From: Pseudomonas muyukensis
GTDB taxonomy: Bacteria; Pseudomonadota; Gammaproteobacteria; Pseudomonadales; Pseudomonadaceae
DNA length: 64,000 nucleotides
Reading direction: 5' to 3'
Assembly: GCF_019139535.1 (NCBI RefSeq)
Contig: NZ_CP077073.1
Span: 2,136,501 to 2,200,500 of the forward strand
The notes under the pieces were generated by a model. It was given only the letters and a program-made list of their open reading frames with translations. It did not search any database and was not told the origin of the DNA. Shown piece after piece: positions 7,844 through 16,594 of this stretch; position 1 is the stretch's first letter, and each line of letters opens with the position of its first letter. The position numbers were made by a program, and so were the translations under genes.

Positions 7844-9379
7844 TTACCCCAGGCGCAACCGCAGGCTGCGCCACAAGGCGCCGACCATCAGCACGCTGAC
7901 CAGCGCCCAGCCCCAGGCTTGCTGGTTGGCCAGCCCCTCGCGCCACAATTGGGGCGCTATGCCGGCAGCGACGATGAACGCCAGCAACGCCGCCTCCGCC
8001 CGCCGCGTCGGCACCGGCCGCAGCAGATAAACCACCGCCGGCAGCAGCAGCGCGGCACTGGGGAAGCTGCGGTAACGCGGGTCGAACACCAGCGCCAGCA
8101 TGCTGACCGCCGCGGCGAAGCCTGCGGCCAGCAGCCAGCTGCCGGCGCGCGCCTCGAGCCAGGCGAACAGCCGTTGCCGCCAGCCCTCGCGGCGGGCCAG
8201 GGCCAAGGCCGCGTGGGCCAGCACCAGCAGGTTCAAGCCGGCCAGCGCCAGTGCCCACAGCCACTCCCCGGCGAAACGCGCGTTGGTCCGCATCAGTTCG
8301 CCCCACAGCCCCAGGCTGGCGGCGCCCAGCGCCCCGAGCAGGGGCAGCAGCAGGGCGGCGCGGCGATCCGCCGGGCGCCCGGCCAAGGCCAGGGTGGCCA
8401 GCAACAGCAGTGCGCTGGCCAGCCACCATTGCGGCCACAGCGCCAGGTTGCTCACCGGCCCTTCGAGCACGCCCTTGTCCTGGCGGTCGGCATCGTACAG
8501 GCCCCAGTAACCCCCTACCGCGCCTTCGCTGGCGCGTTTCCACGGCTGGTCGAAGGCCTCGATCAAGTTGTAGCGCCAGCCATTGGCCTCGGCCAGGGCG
8601 ACGAAACCACGGATGAAACGCGCCTCGTTGGCCCGGCTCGGTACTGCGGTCTCGCGCTGGCGGCCTTCGCTGGGCCAGCCGGTTTCGCCGATCAGCACAT
8701 CCTTGGGCGCGAAACGCTTGCCGAACACCTGGCGCACCTCGGCGACATGGGCCAGCGCCGCGTCGATGCCGTGCGGATCGTCCTCCCAGTAGGGCAGCAA
8801 GTGGATGGTCAGAAAGTCCACCGCCGGCGCCACCTCGGGGTGCTGCAGCCAGAACTCCCAGACATCGGCATAGGTCACCGGCACCGGCACCTGGCTTTTG
8901 ACCTTGGCGATCAGCGCGGCCAGGCGTTGGCCGGTGACCTCCTTGCGCAGCAGCGCCTCGTTGCCGACGATCACCGCGCTGACCACATCCGGGTTGGCCT
9001 TGGCGGCGGCGATCAGCAGGTCGATTTCCTTGTCGGTGTCGACCGGGTTGGCGTTTACCCAGGCGCCGAGCATCACTTTCAGGCCGTGCTTGCGCGCCAA
9101 CGCCGGGATCGCCTCGAGGCCGGTCTGCGAATAGGTGCGGATGCACTGGAAACGCTCGGCGAGCAGGGCCAGGTCGGCGTCCATGCGTGCCGGACGCAAG
9201 CGAAACGGCTGGTCGAACGGCGACTGATCCTTGTCGAACGGGGTGTAGGAGGCGCATTGCAGCTTGTGCGCCGGGCTGGCGGCGTCGGGCAGGTGCACGG
9301 GCTTGCCCAGGCCATGCCACAGGGCGCCCAGGCCAAGCACGGCCAGCAGGCAGGCGAACAGGTAGGGGGTGCGCGACAT
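7844..9379 (-). CDS. Membrane-anchored GH17 family beta-glucan hydrolase/transglycosylase
   Basis: This 511-residue protein has an N-terminal membrane anchor (residues 6-22), a periplasmic glycoside hydrolase family 17 domain (about 38-300) and a C-terminal block of about seven membrane helices (310-510). Both GH17 catalytic glutamates are visible: the acid/base in VIVGNEALL (E141) and the nucleophile in LIGETGWPSEG (E232). Pseudomonad enzymes of this family are known beta-1,3-glucan transglycosylases that remodel oligosaccharides. No glycosyltransferase domain is attached, unlike NdvB. ATG 9379 is preferred because GGA lies 7 bases upstream; ATG 9391 (four codons longer) is the alternative. 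Confidence 0.85.
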   Translation of the reverse strand: MSRTPYLFACLLAVLGLGALWHGLGKPVHLPDAASPAHKLQCASYTPFDKDQSPFDQPFRLRPARMDADLALLAERFQCIRTYSQTGLEAIPALARKHGLKVMLGAWVNANPVDTDKEIDLLIAAAKANPDVVSAVIVGNEALLRKEVTGQRLAALIAKVKSQVPVPVTYADVWEFWLQHPEVAPAVDFLTIHLLPYWEDDPHGIDAALAHVAEVRQVFGKRFAPKDVLIGETGWPSEGRQRETAVPSRANEARFIRGFVALAEANGWRYNLIEAFDQPWKRASEGAVGGYWGLYDADRQDKGVLEGPVSNLALWPQWWLASALLLLATLALAGRPADRRAALLLPLLGALGAASLGLWGELMRTNARFAGEWLWALALAGLNLLVLAHAALALARREGWRQRLFAWLEARAGSWLLAAGFAAAVSMLALVFDPRYRSFPSAALLLPAVVYLLRPVPTRRAEAALLAFIVAAGIAPQLWREGLANQQAWGWALVSVLMVGALWRSLRLRLG

Positions 9380-9613
9380 CGGGCGGTCCATCGTCGAATT
9401 CGGATACGGGGCCGCTGTGCCGCCCCAAGGGCCTGTGATAGTAGCCCGGCGCCAAGCCTTTGGCATGCAAGGATCGCGCAGGGCCACGGCGCGCGATGGC
9501 GTTAATGGCACAGTGCTGTCGCTGATCGTTCGCTGGAGGTCGCTGACAGAGCAGGTCGCGCGCGGGGGCAGGTCGATGATGCAGGCTCCAAGACCTGACG
9601 AGGGGATGCCTTG

Positions 9614-10471
9614 ATGACGATTACAAGAATGCGACGTTTCCTGGGCGTGGGCGCCGCCCTGGTATTGGCCATGAGCACCGCGCAGGCAATGGCCAAGGAA
9701 GTGAGCATCGGTTACGTGGACGGCTGGTCGGACAGCGTGGCGACCACCAACGTGGCCGCCGAAGTGATCAGGCAGAAGCTCGGCTACGACGTGAAGCTGC
9801 AGGCGGTGGCCACCGGCATCATGTGGCAGGGCGTGGCCACCGGCAAGCTGGATGCCATGCTGTCGGCGTGGCTGCCGGTGACCCACGGCGAGTATTGGGC
9901 CAAGAACAAGGACAATGTGGTCGACTACGGCCCCAACTTCAAGGATGCCAAGATCGGCCTGATCGTCCCCGAGTACGTCAAGGCCAGCAGCATTGCCGAC
10001 CTCAAGACCGACACCAGCTTCAAGCAGAAGATCGTCGGCATCGACGCCGGCTCCGGGGTGATGCTCAAGACCGAGCAGGCGATCAAGGACTACGAGCTGA
10101 CGGGCTACAAGCTCACCGCCAGTTCCGGCGCGGCGATGACCGCCGAGCTGGGGCGCTCCTACGCCAAGCAGCAGTCCATCGCGGTGACCGGCTGGGTGCC
10201 GCACTGGATGTTCGCCAAGTGGAAGCTGAAGTTCCTCGAGGACCCCAAGGGCGTCTATGGCGCGGCCGAGACGGTCAACAGCATCGGCAGCAAGGAGCTG
10301 GCGAGCAAGGCACCGGAAGTGGCCGAGTTCCTGAAGAAATTCCAATGGCAGTCCAAGGATGAGATCGGCGAGGTGATGCTGGCGATCCAGGAGGGTGCCA
10401 AGCCTGAGGCCGCGGCCAAGGACTGGGTGGCCAAGCACCCCGAACGGGTCAAGGAGTGGACGGGCAAGTAG
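9614..10471 (+). CDS. Glycine betaine/carnitine-type ABC substrate-binding protein (orphan)
   Basis: This 285-residue periplasmic binding protein of the OpuAC family has a signal peptide (GVGAALVLAMSTAQAMA-KE). The start of the mature protein (VSIGYVDGWSDSVATTNVAA) and the WQGVATGKLDAMLSAWLPVTH segment fit proteins that bind quaternary amines through aromatic residues. ATG 9614 has AGGGG 8 bases upstream; a TTG one codon earlier is possible. No permease or ATPase gene is adjacent, so it resembles the orphan CaiX/BetX proteins of P. aeruginosa, which feed a shared CbcWV transporter. The exact ligand cannot be told from sequence. Confidence 0.88.
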   Translation: MTITRMRRFLGVGAALVLAMSTAQAMAKEVSIGYVDGWSDSVATTNVAAEVIRQKLGYDVKLQAVATGIMWQGVATGKLDAMLSAWLPVTHGEYWAKNKDNVVDYGPNFKDAKIGLIVPEYVKASSIADLKTDTSFKQKIVGIDAGSGVMLKTEQAIKDYELTGYKLTASSGAAMTAELGRSYAKQQSIAVTGWVPHWMFAKWKLKFLEDPKGVYGAAETVNSIGSKELASKAPEVAEFLKKFQWQSKDEIGEVMLAIQEGAKPEAAAKDWVAKHPERVKEWTGK

Positions 10472-10493
10472 CTCGATCTGGCCCATTGACCTG

Positions 10494-10577
10494 TGTAGGA
10501 GCGGCTTCAGCCGCGATCACCCGCGAAGCGGGTACCAGGCACCGCGATGCCTGCATCGCGGCAAAGCCGCTCCAACA
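10494..10577. repeat. REP-like palindromic element
   Basis: TGTAGGAGCGGCTT at the left and AAGCCGCTCCAACA at the right are near-perfect reverse complements. Between them lie two small hairpins (CCCGCGAAGCGGG and CGCGATGCCTGCATCGCG). It occupies the gap between the binding-protein gene and yjcH. Confidence 0.8.
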
Positions 10578-10705
10578 GGGCGAACGGTTGTTGCGAAATC
10601 TGTAAAACACCGTTGCATCTAAGACTAAGGTCGTCTGGTTGGCGTCCAACGGCAGCATAAAGTGGAGTCGGGTTCTCCCTAATCTGTGCTGCTAGGACAA
10701 AAACA

Positions 10706-11017
10706 ATGAACGACAGCATTTACCTCTCGATACAGAACAGCCCGCGCTTCAAGGAGCTGGTCACCAAGCGCGAGCGCTTCGCCTGGATTCTCTCGGCGAT
10801 CATGCTCGGCCTCTACTGCGCCTTCATCCTCCTCATCGCCTATGGCCCGCATCTGCTGGGTGCCAAGTTGAGCCCCGATTCGTCGATCACCTGGGGCATT
10901 CCCCTGGGCGTCGGCCTGATCGTCTCGGCGTTCGTGCTCACCGCCATCTATGTGCGCCGCGCCAACGGCGAGTTCGATGAATTGAACAAGGCGATCCTCG
11001 AGGAGGCCAAGCAATGA
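10706..11017 (+). CDS. yjcH: DUF485 (YjcH) membrane protein, ActP partner
   Basis: This 103-residue protein of the DUF485/YjcH family has two transmembrane helices (about 28-50 and 62-84) and a short charged cytoplasmic N-terminus ([16 protein letters not shown], the family hallmark). YjcH is encoded upstream of acetate permease in E. coli and pseudomonads. Its stop codon overlaps the actP start (ATGA), so the two are translated together. Its molecular role is not established; a helper of ActP is inferred from the context. Confidence 0.92.
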   Translation: MNDSIYLSIQNSPRFKELVTKRERFAWILSAIMLGLYCAFILLIAYGPHLLGAKLSPDSSITWGIPLGVGLIVSAFVLTAIYVRRANGEFDELNKAILEEAKQ

Positions 11018-12678
11018 TCCGTCACGCCAAAGCCCTGGCCGTTCTGGCCTGCGGCGCTTTCGCACCCGCCGTGTGGGCCGCCGACGCCCTGACCGGCGAG
11101 GTGCACAAGCAGCCGCTGAACGTCTCGGCGATCGCCATGTTCGTGGCCTTCGTCGCCTTCACCCTGGGGATTACCTACTGGGCTTCCAAACGCAACAAGT
11201 CGGCGTCTGACTACTACGCCGCCGGTGGCCGCATCACCGGTTTCCAGAACGGCCTGGCGATTGCCGGCGACTACATGTCGGCGGCCTCGTTCCTGGGCAT
11301 CTCGGCGCTGGTGTTCACCTCCGGCTACGATGGCCTGATCTACTCCATCGGCTTCCTGGTCGGCTGGCCGATCATCCTGTTCCTGATTGCCGAACGCCTG
11401 CGCAACCTGGGCAAGTACACCTTCGCCGACGTCGCCTCGTACCGCCTCGGGCAAAAAGAGATCCGCACCCTGTCGGCCTCGGGCTCGCTGGTGGTGGTGG
11501 CCTTCTACCTGATCGCGCAGATGGTCGGTGCCGGCAAGCTGATCCAGCTGCTGTTCGGCCTGGACTACCACGTGGCGGTGATCCTGGTCGGCATCCTGAT
11601 GTGCCTGTACGTGCTGTTCGGCGGCATGCTCGCCACCACTTGGGTGCAGATCATCAAGGCGGTGCTGTTGCTGTCGGGCGCCAGCTTCATGGCGCTGATG
11701 GTGATGAAACACGTGGGCTTCGACTTCAACACGCTGTTCTCCGAGGCAATCAAGGTACACGCCAAGGGCGAGGCGATCATGAGCCCGGGCGGCCTGGTCA
11801 AGGACCCGATCTCGGCGTTCTCGCTGGGCCTGGCGCTGATGTTCGGTACCGCTGGCCTGCCGCACATCCTGATGCGCTTCTTCACCGTCAGCGATGCCAA
11901 GGAAGCGCGCAAGAGCGTGCTCTACGCCACCGGCTTCATTGGCTACTTCTACATCCTGACCTTCATCATCGGCTTCGGCGCGATCCTGCTGGTCAGCACC
12001 AACCCGGACTTCAAGGACGCCGCCGGCGCCCTGCTGGGCGGCAACAACATGGCCGCGGTGCACCTGGCCGATGCGGTGGGCGGTAGCATCTTCCTCGGCT
12101 TCATCTCGGCGGTGGCCTTCGCCACCATCCTGGCGGTGGTCGCCGGCCTGACCCTGGCCGGCGCCTCGGCGGTGTCCCACGACCTGTACGCCAGTGTCTG
12201 GCGCAAGGGCAAGGCCAACGACAAGGACGAGATCCGCGTGTCGAAGATCACCACCGTCGCCCTGGGCGTGCTGGCGATCGGCCTGGGCATTCTGTTCGAA
12301 AACCAGAACATCGCCTTCATGGTCGGCCTGGCGTTCTCCATTGCCGCCAGCTGCAACTTCCCGGTGCTGCTGCTCTCGATGTACTGGAAGAAGCTGACCA
12401 CCCGCGGCGCCATGATCGGCGGCTGGATGGGCTTGATCAGCGCGGTGGGCCTGATGGTCCTCGGCCCGACCATCTGGGTGCAGATCCTCGGTCACGAGAA
12501 AGCCATCTACCCGTACGAGTATCCGGCGCTGTTCTCGATGATCATCGCCTTCGCCGGCATCTGGTTCTTCTCGGTCACCGACAAGTCCAAGGCGGCCGAA
12601 GACGAACGCGCGCTGTTCTTCCCGCAGTTCGTCCGTTCGCAGACCGGCCTGGGGGCCAGTGGCGCCGTGTCGCACTGA
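11014..12678 (+). CDS. actP: Cation/acetate symporter ActP
   Basis: This 554-residue sodium:solute symporter imports acetate, and in some bacteria other short carboxylates, for use by acetyl-CoA synthetase. It has the cleavable N-terminal signal typical of ActP ([13 protein letters not shown]) and about 13 membrane helices. Family blocks include [18 protein letters not shown] (residues about 63-80), [14 protein letters not shown], and [15 protein letters not shown]. Overlap with yjcH defines a two-gene operon ended by a strong hairpin at 12696. No acs gene is in the window. Confidence 0.95.
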   Translation: MIRHAKALAVLACGAFAPAVWAADALTGEVHKQPLNVSAIAMFVAFVAFTLGITYWASKRNKSASDYYAAGGRITGFQNGLAIAGDYMSAASFLGISALVFTSGYDGLIYSIGFLVGWPIILFLIAERLRNLGKYTFADVASYRLGQKEIRTLSASGSLVVVAFYLIAQMVGAGKLIQLLFGLDYHVAVILVGILMCLYVLFGGMLATTWVQIIKAVLLLSGASFMALMVMKHVGFDFNTLFSEAIKVHAKGEAIMSPGGLVKDPISAFSLGLALMFGTAGLPHILMRFFTVSDAKEARKSVLYATGFIGYFYILTFIIGFGAILLVSTNPDFKDAAGALLGGNNMAAVHLADAVGGSIFLGFISAVAFATILAVVAGLTLAGASAVSHDLYASVWRKGKANDKDEIRVSKITTVALGVLAIGLGILFENQNIAFMVGLAFSIAASCNFPVLLLSMYWKKLTTRGAMIGGWMGLISAVGLMVLGPTIWVQILGHEKAIYPYEYPALFSMIIAFAGIWFFSVTDKSKAAEDERALFFPQFVRSQTGLGASGAVSH

Positions 12679-12695
12679 TCGGTTGCGTTGAACGC

Positions 12696-12730
12696 ACAAC
12701 GCCCCGGCCTTGGCCGGGGCGTTGTCGTTT
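12696..12730 (+). terminator. Rho-independent terminator after actP
   Basis: The 14-base arms ACAACGCCCCGGCC and GGCCGGGGCGTTGT pair perfectly around a TT loop. They are followed by CGTTT, 18 bases past the actP stop. It could also serve the convergent small DUF3309 gene. Confidence 0.85.
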
Positions 12731-12737
12731 CAGGGCG

Positions 12738-12890
12738 TCATATGTGGCCCAGCAACACCAGGATCAGCAGGATCACCAGCACCACGCCGACGATACCGGA
12801 CGGGCCGTAGCCCCAGGCGCGGGAGTGGGGGAAGACCGGTAAGCCACCGATCAGCAGCAGGATCAGGATGATGATGAGGATCGTGGTCAT
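12738..12890 (-). CDS. DUF3309 family small membrane protein
   Basis: This 50-residue protein begins MTTILIIILILLLIGGLPVF and ends in a second hydrophobic stretch (GIVGVVLVILLILVLLGHI), with PHSRAWGYGPSG between them. This is the layout of the DUF3309 family of short proteins common in pseudomonads and rhizobia. GGAGTCC lies just upstream of ATG 12890. A longer reading to 12977 is less likely because it lacks a ribosome binding site and adds only charged sequence. The function is unknown. Confidence 0.8.
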   Translation of the reverse strand: MTTILIIILILLLIGGLPVFPHSRAWGYGPSGIVGVVLVILLILVLLGHI

Positions 12891-13094
12891 GGTGGAGTCC
12901 TTGCGTGAGGGAAGGGCTGGGGCGCGCGAAGCCGGGCGCTTATGAATTCCGACCGGCGCCGGTGGGCAAAGATTCAATCCGTCGCCTGCGCCTGTACGCT
13001 GGATAGCCGCTTATTCAGCACCCTGATGCCACACCGCCGGCGAGCCTGTTGTGGCTAGACTCCAGGCCAATTCCACTGTTCAAGGCGCTTGACC

Positions 13095-13910
13095 ATGCAC
13101 AACCGAATGATGATCACCGGGGCCGGCTCCGGCCTGGGTCGCGAGATCGCCCTGCGCTGGGCCCGTGACGGCTGGCGGCTGGCCCTGGCCGACGTCAACG
13201 AGGCCGGCCTGAGCGAAACCCTGGCGCTGGTGCGCCAGGCCGGTGGCGACGGCTTCGTCCAGCGCTGCGACGTGCGCGACTACAGCCAGCTCACCGCCCT
13301 GGCCCAGGCCTGCGAGGAGAAGTTCGGCGGCATCGACGTGATCGTCAACAATGCCGGGGTGGCCGCAGGCGGTTTCTTCGCCGAGCTGTCGCTGGAGGAC
13401 TGGGACTGGCAGATCGCGGTCAACCTGATGGGAGTGGTCAAGGGCTGCAAGGCATTCTTGGCGCAGCTCGAGCGCAGCCGCGGGCGGATCATCAATATCG
13501 CCTCGATGGCGGCCCTGATGCAGGGCCCGGGGATGAGCAACTACAACGTCGCCAAGGCCGGCGTGCTGGCGCTGTCCGAGAGCCTGCTGGTGGAACTGCG
13601 CCAGGTCGAGGTGGCGGTGCATGTGGTCTGCCCGTCGTTCTTCCAGACCAACCTGCTCGACTCGTTCCGCGGCCCCGACCCGGCGATGAAGGCCCAGGTC
13701 GGCAAGCTGCTGGAGGGCTCGCCGATCAGCGCCGCCGATATCGCCGAGCATATCCATGCCAAGGTTGCGGCGGGGGAGTTCCTCATCCTGCCGCACGAAG
13801 CCGGGCGCCAGGCATGGCAACTCAAGTGCCAGGCGCCGCAGCGGCTGTATGACGAGATGGCCGAGATGGCGGTGAAAATGCGCGCGAAACAGCGTAGAAA
13901 CAGCCATTAA
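13095..13910 (+). CDS. Short-chain dehydrogenase/reductase (SDR)
   Basis: This 271-residue classical SDR has the cofactor loop TGAGSGLG (residues about 8-15), VNNAGVAAGG, the catalytic Ser in NIASMAALMQ, and YNVAK with the Tyr-Lys pair. The Asp at the end of beta-2 (LADVNEAGL) favours NAD(H). A basic tail (MRAKQRRNSH) follows the core. ATG 13095 is preferred, with AAGG about 8 bases upstream; TTG 13089 in the same frame is the alternative. It is transcribed alone, upstream of rsmI. The substrate is unknown. Confidence 0.85.
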   Translation: MHNRMMITGAGSGLGREIALRWARDGWRLALADVNEAGLSETLALVRQAGGDGFVQRCDVRDYSQLTALAQACEEKFGGIDVIVNNAGVAAGGFFAELSLEDWDWQIAVNLMGVVKGCKAFLAQLERSRGRIINIASMAALMQGPGMSNYNVAKAGVLALSESLLVELRQVEVAVHVVCPSFFQTNLLDSFRGPDPAMKAQVGKLLEGSPISAADIAEHIHAKVAAGEFLILPHEAGRQAWQLKCQAPQRLYDEMAEMAVKMRAKQRRNSH

Positions 13911-14020
13911 CAGGAATGGTCTGTAGGAGTTATTACCGCGCTAGGTAGGGCGTGTCTATTTATCAGGCGAACGATTGAGTAGGTGAAAGGCCAGGGTGCA
14001 GTCTCCGGTTTTCCCATGAG

Positions 14021-14035
14021 CAGGAGGACTGGAAC
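14021..14035 (+). promoter_or_regulatory. rsmI ribosome binding site with overlapping GGA motifs
   Basis: CAGGAGGACTGGAAC directly precedes the rsmI ATG. It holds an AGGAGGA Shine-Dalgarno sequence plus a second GGA. CsrA/RsmA proteins bind GGA motifs at ribosome binding sites, so this leader is a candidate for auto- or cross-regulation by Rsm proteins. That is inferred from the motif only. Confidence 0.5.
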
Positions 14036-14224
14036 ATGCTGGTAATCGGACGTGAAGTGGGCGAGGTGATCGTCATCGCAGATGACATCAGGATCCAGGT
14101 GATGGGCATCGAGCGCAGTGGCCAGGTGCGTTTCGGCATCATTGCCCCGCGCGAGGTGGAGGTGCACCGGGTCGAGGTGTACAAGCGGATCAAGGAGCAG
14201 GCCCAGGACAAGGCGCAAGCCTGA
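14036..14224 (+). CDS. rsmI: CsrA/RsmA family RNA-binding regulator RsmI
   Basis: This 62-residue CsrA-family protein begins MLVIGREVGEVIVI rather than the MLILTR start of RsmA and RsmE. The family core APREVEVHRVEVYKRI includes the VHR arginine that contacts GGA loops. The divergent N-terminus and its position after an SDR gene match RsmI, the third Rsm protein described in P. putida alongside RsmA and RsmE. It would bind mRNA leaders and control translation within the Gac/Rsm cascade. It has a strong ribosome binding site (AGGAGGA) and no partner gene. Confidence 0.88.
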   Translation: MLVIGREVGEVIVIADDIRIQVMGIERSGQVRFGIIAPREVEVHRVEVYKRIKEQAQDKAQA

Positions 14225-14231
14225 GGCTGGC

Positions 14232-14459
14232 TCAGTCGAGCAGTTCCCGTGGCACGTCGTGCTTGGCCAGCAACTGGCACTGCTGGCTGTCCATGTCGAA
14301 CAGGATGAACGCCTGCCCCTTGGCCAGCGCCTGGCGCACCCGTAGCACGCGGGTTTCCAGTGGCGTGTCGTCGCCGTTGTCAGTGCCGTCGCGGGTGACG
14401 AAGTCCTCGATCAGGCGGGTCAGGGTTTCGGCTTCGAGTTGGTCGTGGGGGATCAGCAT
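14232..14459 (-). CDS. YheU family protein (UPF0270)
   Basis: This 75-residue protein starts at ATG 14459 with MLIPHDQLEAETLTRLIEDF and continues with VTRDGTDNGD and LETRVLRVRQAL, which identify the YheU/UPF0270 family. The function is unknown. It ends 7 bases from the convergent rsmI gene. The frame continues upstream into the repeat array, but the ATG at 14459 gives the usual family start and length. Confidence 0.9.
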   Translation of the reverse strand: MLIPHDQLEAETLTRLIEDFVTRDGTDNGDDTPLETRVLRVRQALAKGQAFILFDMDSQQCQLLAKHDVPRELLD

Positions 14460-14509
14460 GGTCTGGGCGATGGTGGTGGGCAATGAGCGCATGCTACGTG
14501 AAATTGCCT

Positions 14510-15202
14510 GAGCATGCTGTGTCAGAGGGTGTGCATCACGTCTGTAGGGCCAGCTTGCTGGCGAACCAGGCACCGCGCAGGCTGGCACCGGCCATGCCGG
14601 TGTTCGCCGGCAAGGCCGGCTCCTACGCCGATTACGGCCTGCAACACCCGTAGGCGCCAGCCTTGCTGGCGAATCAGGCGCTGCGGTGGATGGCACCGGC
14701 TGCGCCGGTGTTCGCCGGCAAGCCGGCTCCTACGCCGATTACGGCCTGCAATACCCGTAGGAGCATGCTGTGTCAGAGGGTGTGCATCACGTCTGTAGGG
14801 CCAGCTTGCTGGCGAACCAGGCACCGCGCAGGCTGGCACCGGCCATGCCGGTGTTCGCCGGCAAGGCCGGCTCCTACGCCGATTACGGCCTGCAACACCC
14901 GTAGGCGCCAGCCTTGCTGGCGAACCAGGCGCTGCGGTGGATGGCACTGGCTGCGCCGGTGTTCGCCGGCAAGCCGGCTCCTACGCCGATTACGGCCTGC
15001 AACACCCGTAGGAGCCAGCCTTGCTGGCGAACCAGGCGACGCGGTAGATGGCATCGGCTGCGCCGGTGTTCGCCGGCAAGCCGGTTCCTACAACGCTTAC
15101 GGCCTGCAACACCCGTAGGAGCCAGCCTTGCTGGCGAACCAGGCAACGCGGAGGATGGCACCGGCTGCGCCGGTGTTCGCCGGCAAGCCGGCTCCTACGG
15201 GG
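14510..15202. repeat. Tandem array of about six 107-bp REP-pair units with a 251-bp duplication
   Basis: The gap between YheU and the NAGGN peptidase gene is almost entirely repeats. Monomers start with GTAGG at 14544, 14650, 14795, 14901, 15008 and 15115. Each has a left palindrome (CCAGC..GCTGGCGAA), a middle CACCGGCTGCGCCGGTG hairpin, a right element TTCGCCGGCAAGCCGGCTCC, and a tail TACGGCCTGCAACACCC. The segment 14510-14760 is repeated at 14761-15011 with only about three differences, including a 33-base non-REP lead-in. No coding sequence is supported in these 700 bases. Confidence 0.9.
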
Positions 15203-15230
15203 GGTGCGGCCACCCCAGGGGCCCTGGGCG

Positions 15231-16415
15231 TCAGCCTTTGTTTCCCACCAGGCTGTCCACCGCCGGCACCCGGGTATCGCTCTCCATCTGCGCGTCATGC
15301 TCCAGCTGATGGCTGAAGCGCTCCAGCGAGGTGCTGGCCGGTTGCGAGTCGCTGGCGAACACTGGTGGGCTCAACAGGTAGCCGGCCAATAGCTTGCTCA
15401 GGGCGGCGAGGCTGTCGATATGGGTGCGCTCGTAGCCATGGGTGGCGTCGCAGCCGAACGCCACCAGCGCCGTGCGGATATCGTGGCCGGCGGTCACCGC
15501 CGAGTGGGCATCGCTGAAGTAGTAGCGGAACAGGTCGCGGCGGACCGCCAGGTCCTGGTCGCCGGCCAGTTTCAGCAGGTGCCGCGACAAGTGGTAGTCA
15601 TAGGGCCCGGACGAATCCTGCATGGCCACGCTCACCGCATGTTCACTGGACGCCTGGCCTGGCGCCACCGGGGCGATATCGATACCGACGAATTCGCTGA
15701 CATCCCAGGGCAGGGCGGCCGCGGCGCCCGAGCCGGTTTCCTCGGTAATGGTGAACAACGGGTGGCAGTCGATCAGCGGCTGGCGACCGCTTTGCACCAC
15801 GGCCTTGAGCGCGGCCAGCAGCGCCGCCACGCCGGCCTTGTCATCCAGGTGACGGGCACTGATATGACCGCTTTCGGTGAATTCGGGCAGCGGATCGAAG
15901 GCGACGAAGTCACCGATGGCGATGCCGAGGGCCTCGCAGTCGGCGCGGGTGGCGCAGTAGGCGTCCAGGCGCACCTCCACGTGCTCCCAGCTGATCGGCA
16001 TCTGGTCGATGGCGGTGTTGAACGCATGCCCACTGGCCATCAGCGGCAGCACGCTGCCGCGGTACACGCCGGTGTCGGTGAACACGCTGACCCGGCTGCC
16101 CTCGGCGAAGCGGCTCGACCAGCAGCCCACCGCTGCCAGCGCCAGGCGACCGTTGTCCTGCAACTGGCGCACGCTGGCGCCGATGGTGTCCAGGTGCGTC
16201 GACACGGCGCGGTCGGGCGAGTTCTGCCGGCCCTTGAGGGTGGCGCGGATGGTGCCGCGGCGGGTCAGCTCGAAGGGAATGCCCAGTTCGTCCAGGCGCT
16301 CGGCGACATAGCGCACGATGGTGTCGGTGAAACCGGTGGGGCTGGGGATGGCGAGCATCTCCAGCAGTACCCGCTTGAGGTAGTCGAGGTCGGGTTCGAG
16401 GTGTCGTTCGGACAT
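15231..16415 (-). CDS. Osmoprotectant NAGGN system M42 family peptidase
   Basis: This 394-residue M42/M28-type metallo-aminopeptidase relative is conserved next to asnO-ngg in NAGGN loci. Metal and active-site positions visible include STHLDTIG, HLDDKAGVAAL, ITEETGSGAA, and the late TDAH-like YFSDAHSAV. ATG 16415 has GGAG 8 bases upstream. It is third in the leftward order asnO-ngg-peptidase, separated from ngg by a REP pair. A role in turnover or trimming of the dipeptide amide is inferred from the gene neighbourhood, as the enzyme has not been characterised to my knowledge. Confidence 0.88.
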   Translation of the reverse strand: MSERHLEPDLDYLKRVLLEMLAIPSPTGFTDTIVRYVAERLDELGIPFELTRRGTIRATLKGRQNSPDRAVSTHLDTIGASVRQLQDNGRLALAAVGCWSSRFAEGSRVSVFTDTGVYRGSVLPLMASGHAFNTAIDQMPISWEHVEVRLDAYCATRADCEALGIAIGDFVAFDPLPEFTESGHISARHLDDKAGVAALLAALKAVVQSGRQPLIDCHPLFTITEETGSGAAAALPWDVSEFVGIDIAPVAPGQASSEHAVSVAMQDSSGPYDYHLSRHLLKLAGDQDLAVRRDLFRYYFSDAHSAVTAGHDIRTALVAFGCDATHGYERTHIDSLAALSKLLAGYLLSPPVFASDSQPASTSLERFSHQLEHDAQMESDTRVPAVDSLVGNKG

Positions 16416-16461
16416 GTCCAGGTCTCCGGTCGAGTTGAATTTGCACATGGCGCAAGGTCTT

Positions 16462-16575
16462 TGTAGGCGCGGCCTTGTGTCGCGAAAGGCCCGCAAAGCG
16501 AGCCCGGCAATGGATGCAGCGAAGCTGAAAACCCGGGGGGCGCTGCGCACCCTTTCGCGACACAAGGCCGCTTTT
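16462..16575. repeat. Inverted REP-like pair (TTGTGTCGCGAAAGG class)
   Basis: TGTAGGCGCGGCCTTGTGTC at 16462 faces its reverse complement GACACAAGGCCG ending near 16572, with two GC hairpins between. It lies between ngg and the peptidase gene inside the NAGGN operon and could uncouple expression of the peptidase from ngg. Confidence 0.8.
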
Positions 16576-16594
16576 GCACGAAACCGAGGGGCTG

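Noticed and set aside
9392..10486. Extension of the GH17 frame upstream through the binding-protein gene (880 codons in all)
   Set aside because: The added part is antisense to a clear periplasmic binding protein; the conserved protein begins at the membrane anchor near 9379.
14510..15202. CRISPR array
   Set aside because: Repeat units are contiguous 107-base REP pairs without unique spacers, and no cas genes are near.
14500..15300. Overlapping frames with repeated Arg/Pro/Ala-rich peptides in both strands
   Set aside because: They come from the 107-bp DNA repeats. The peptides have no family and the frames shift between units.
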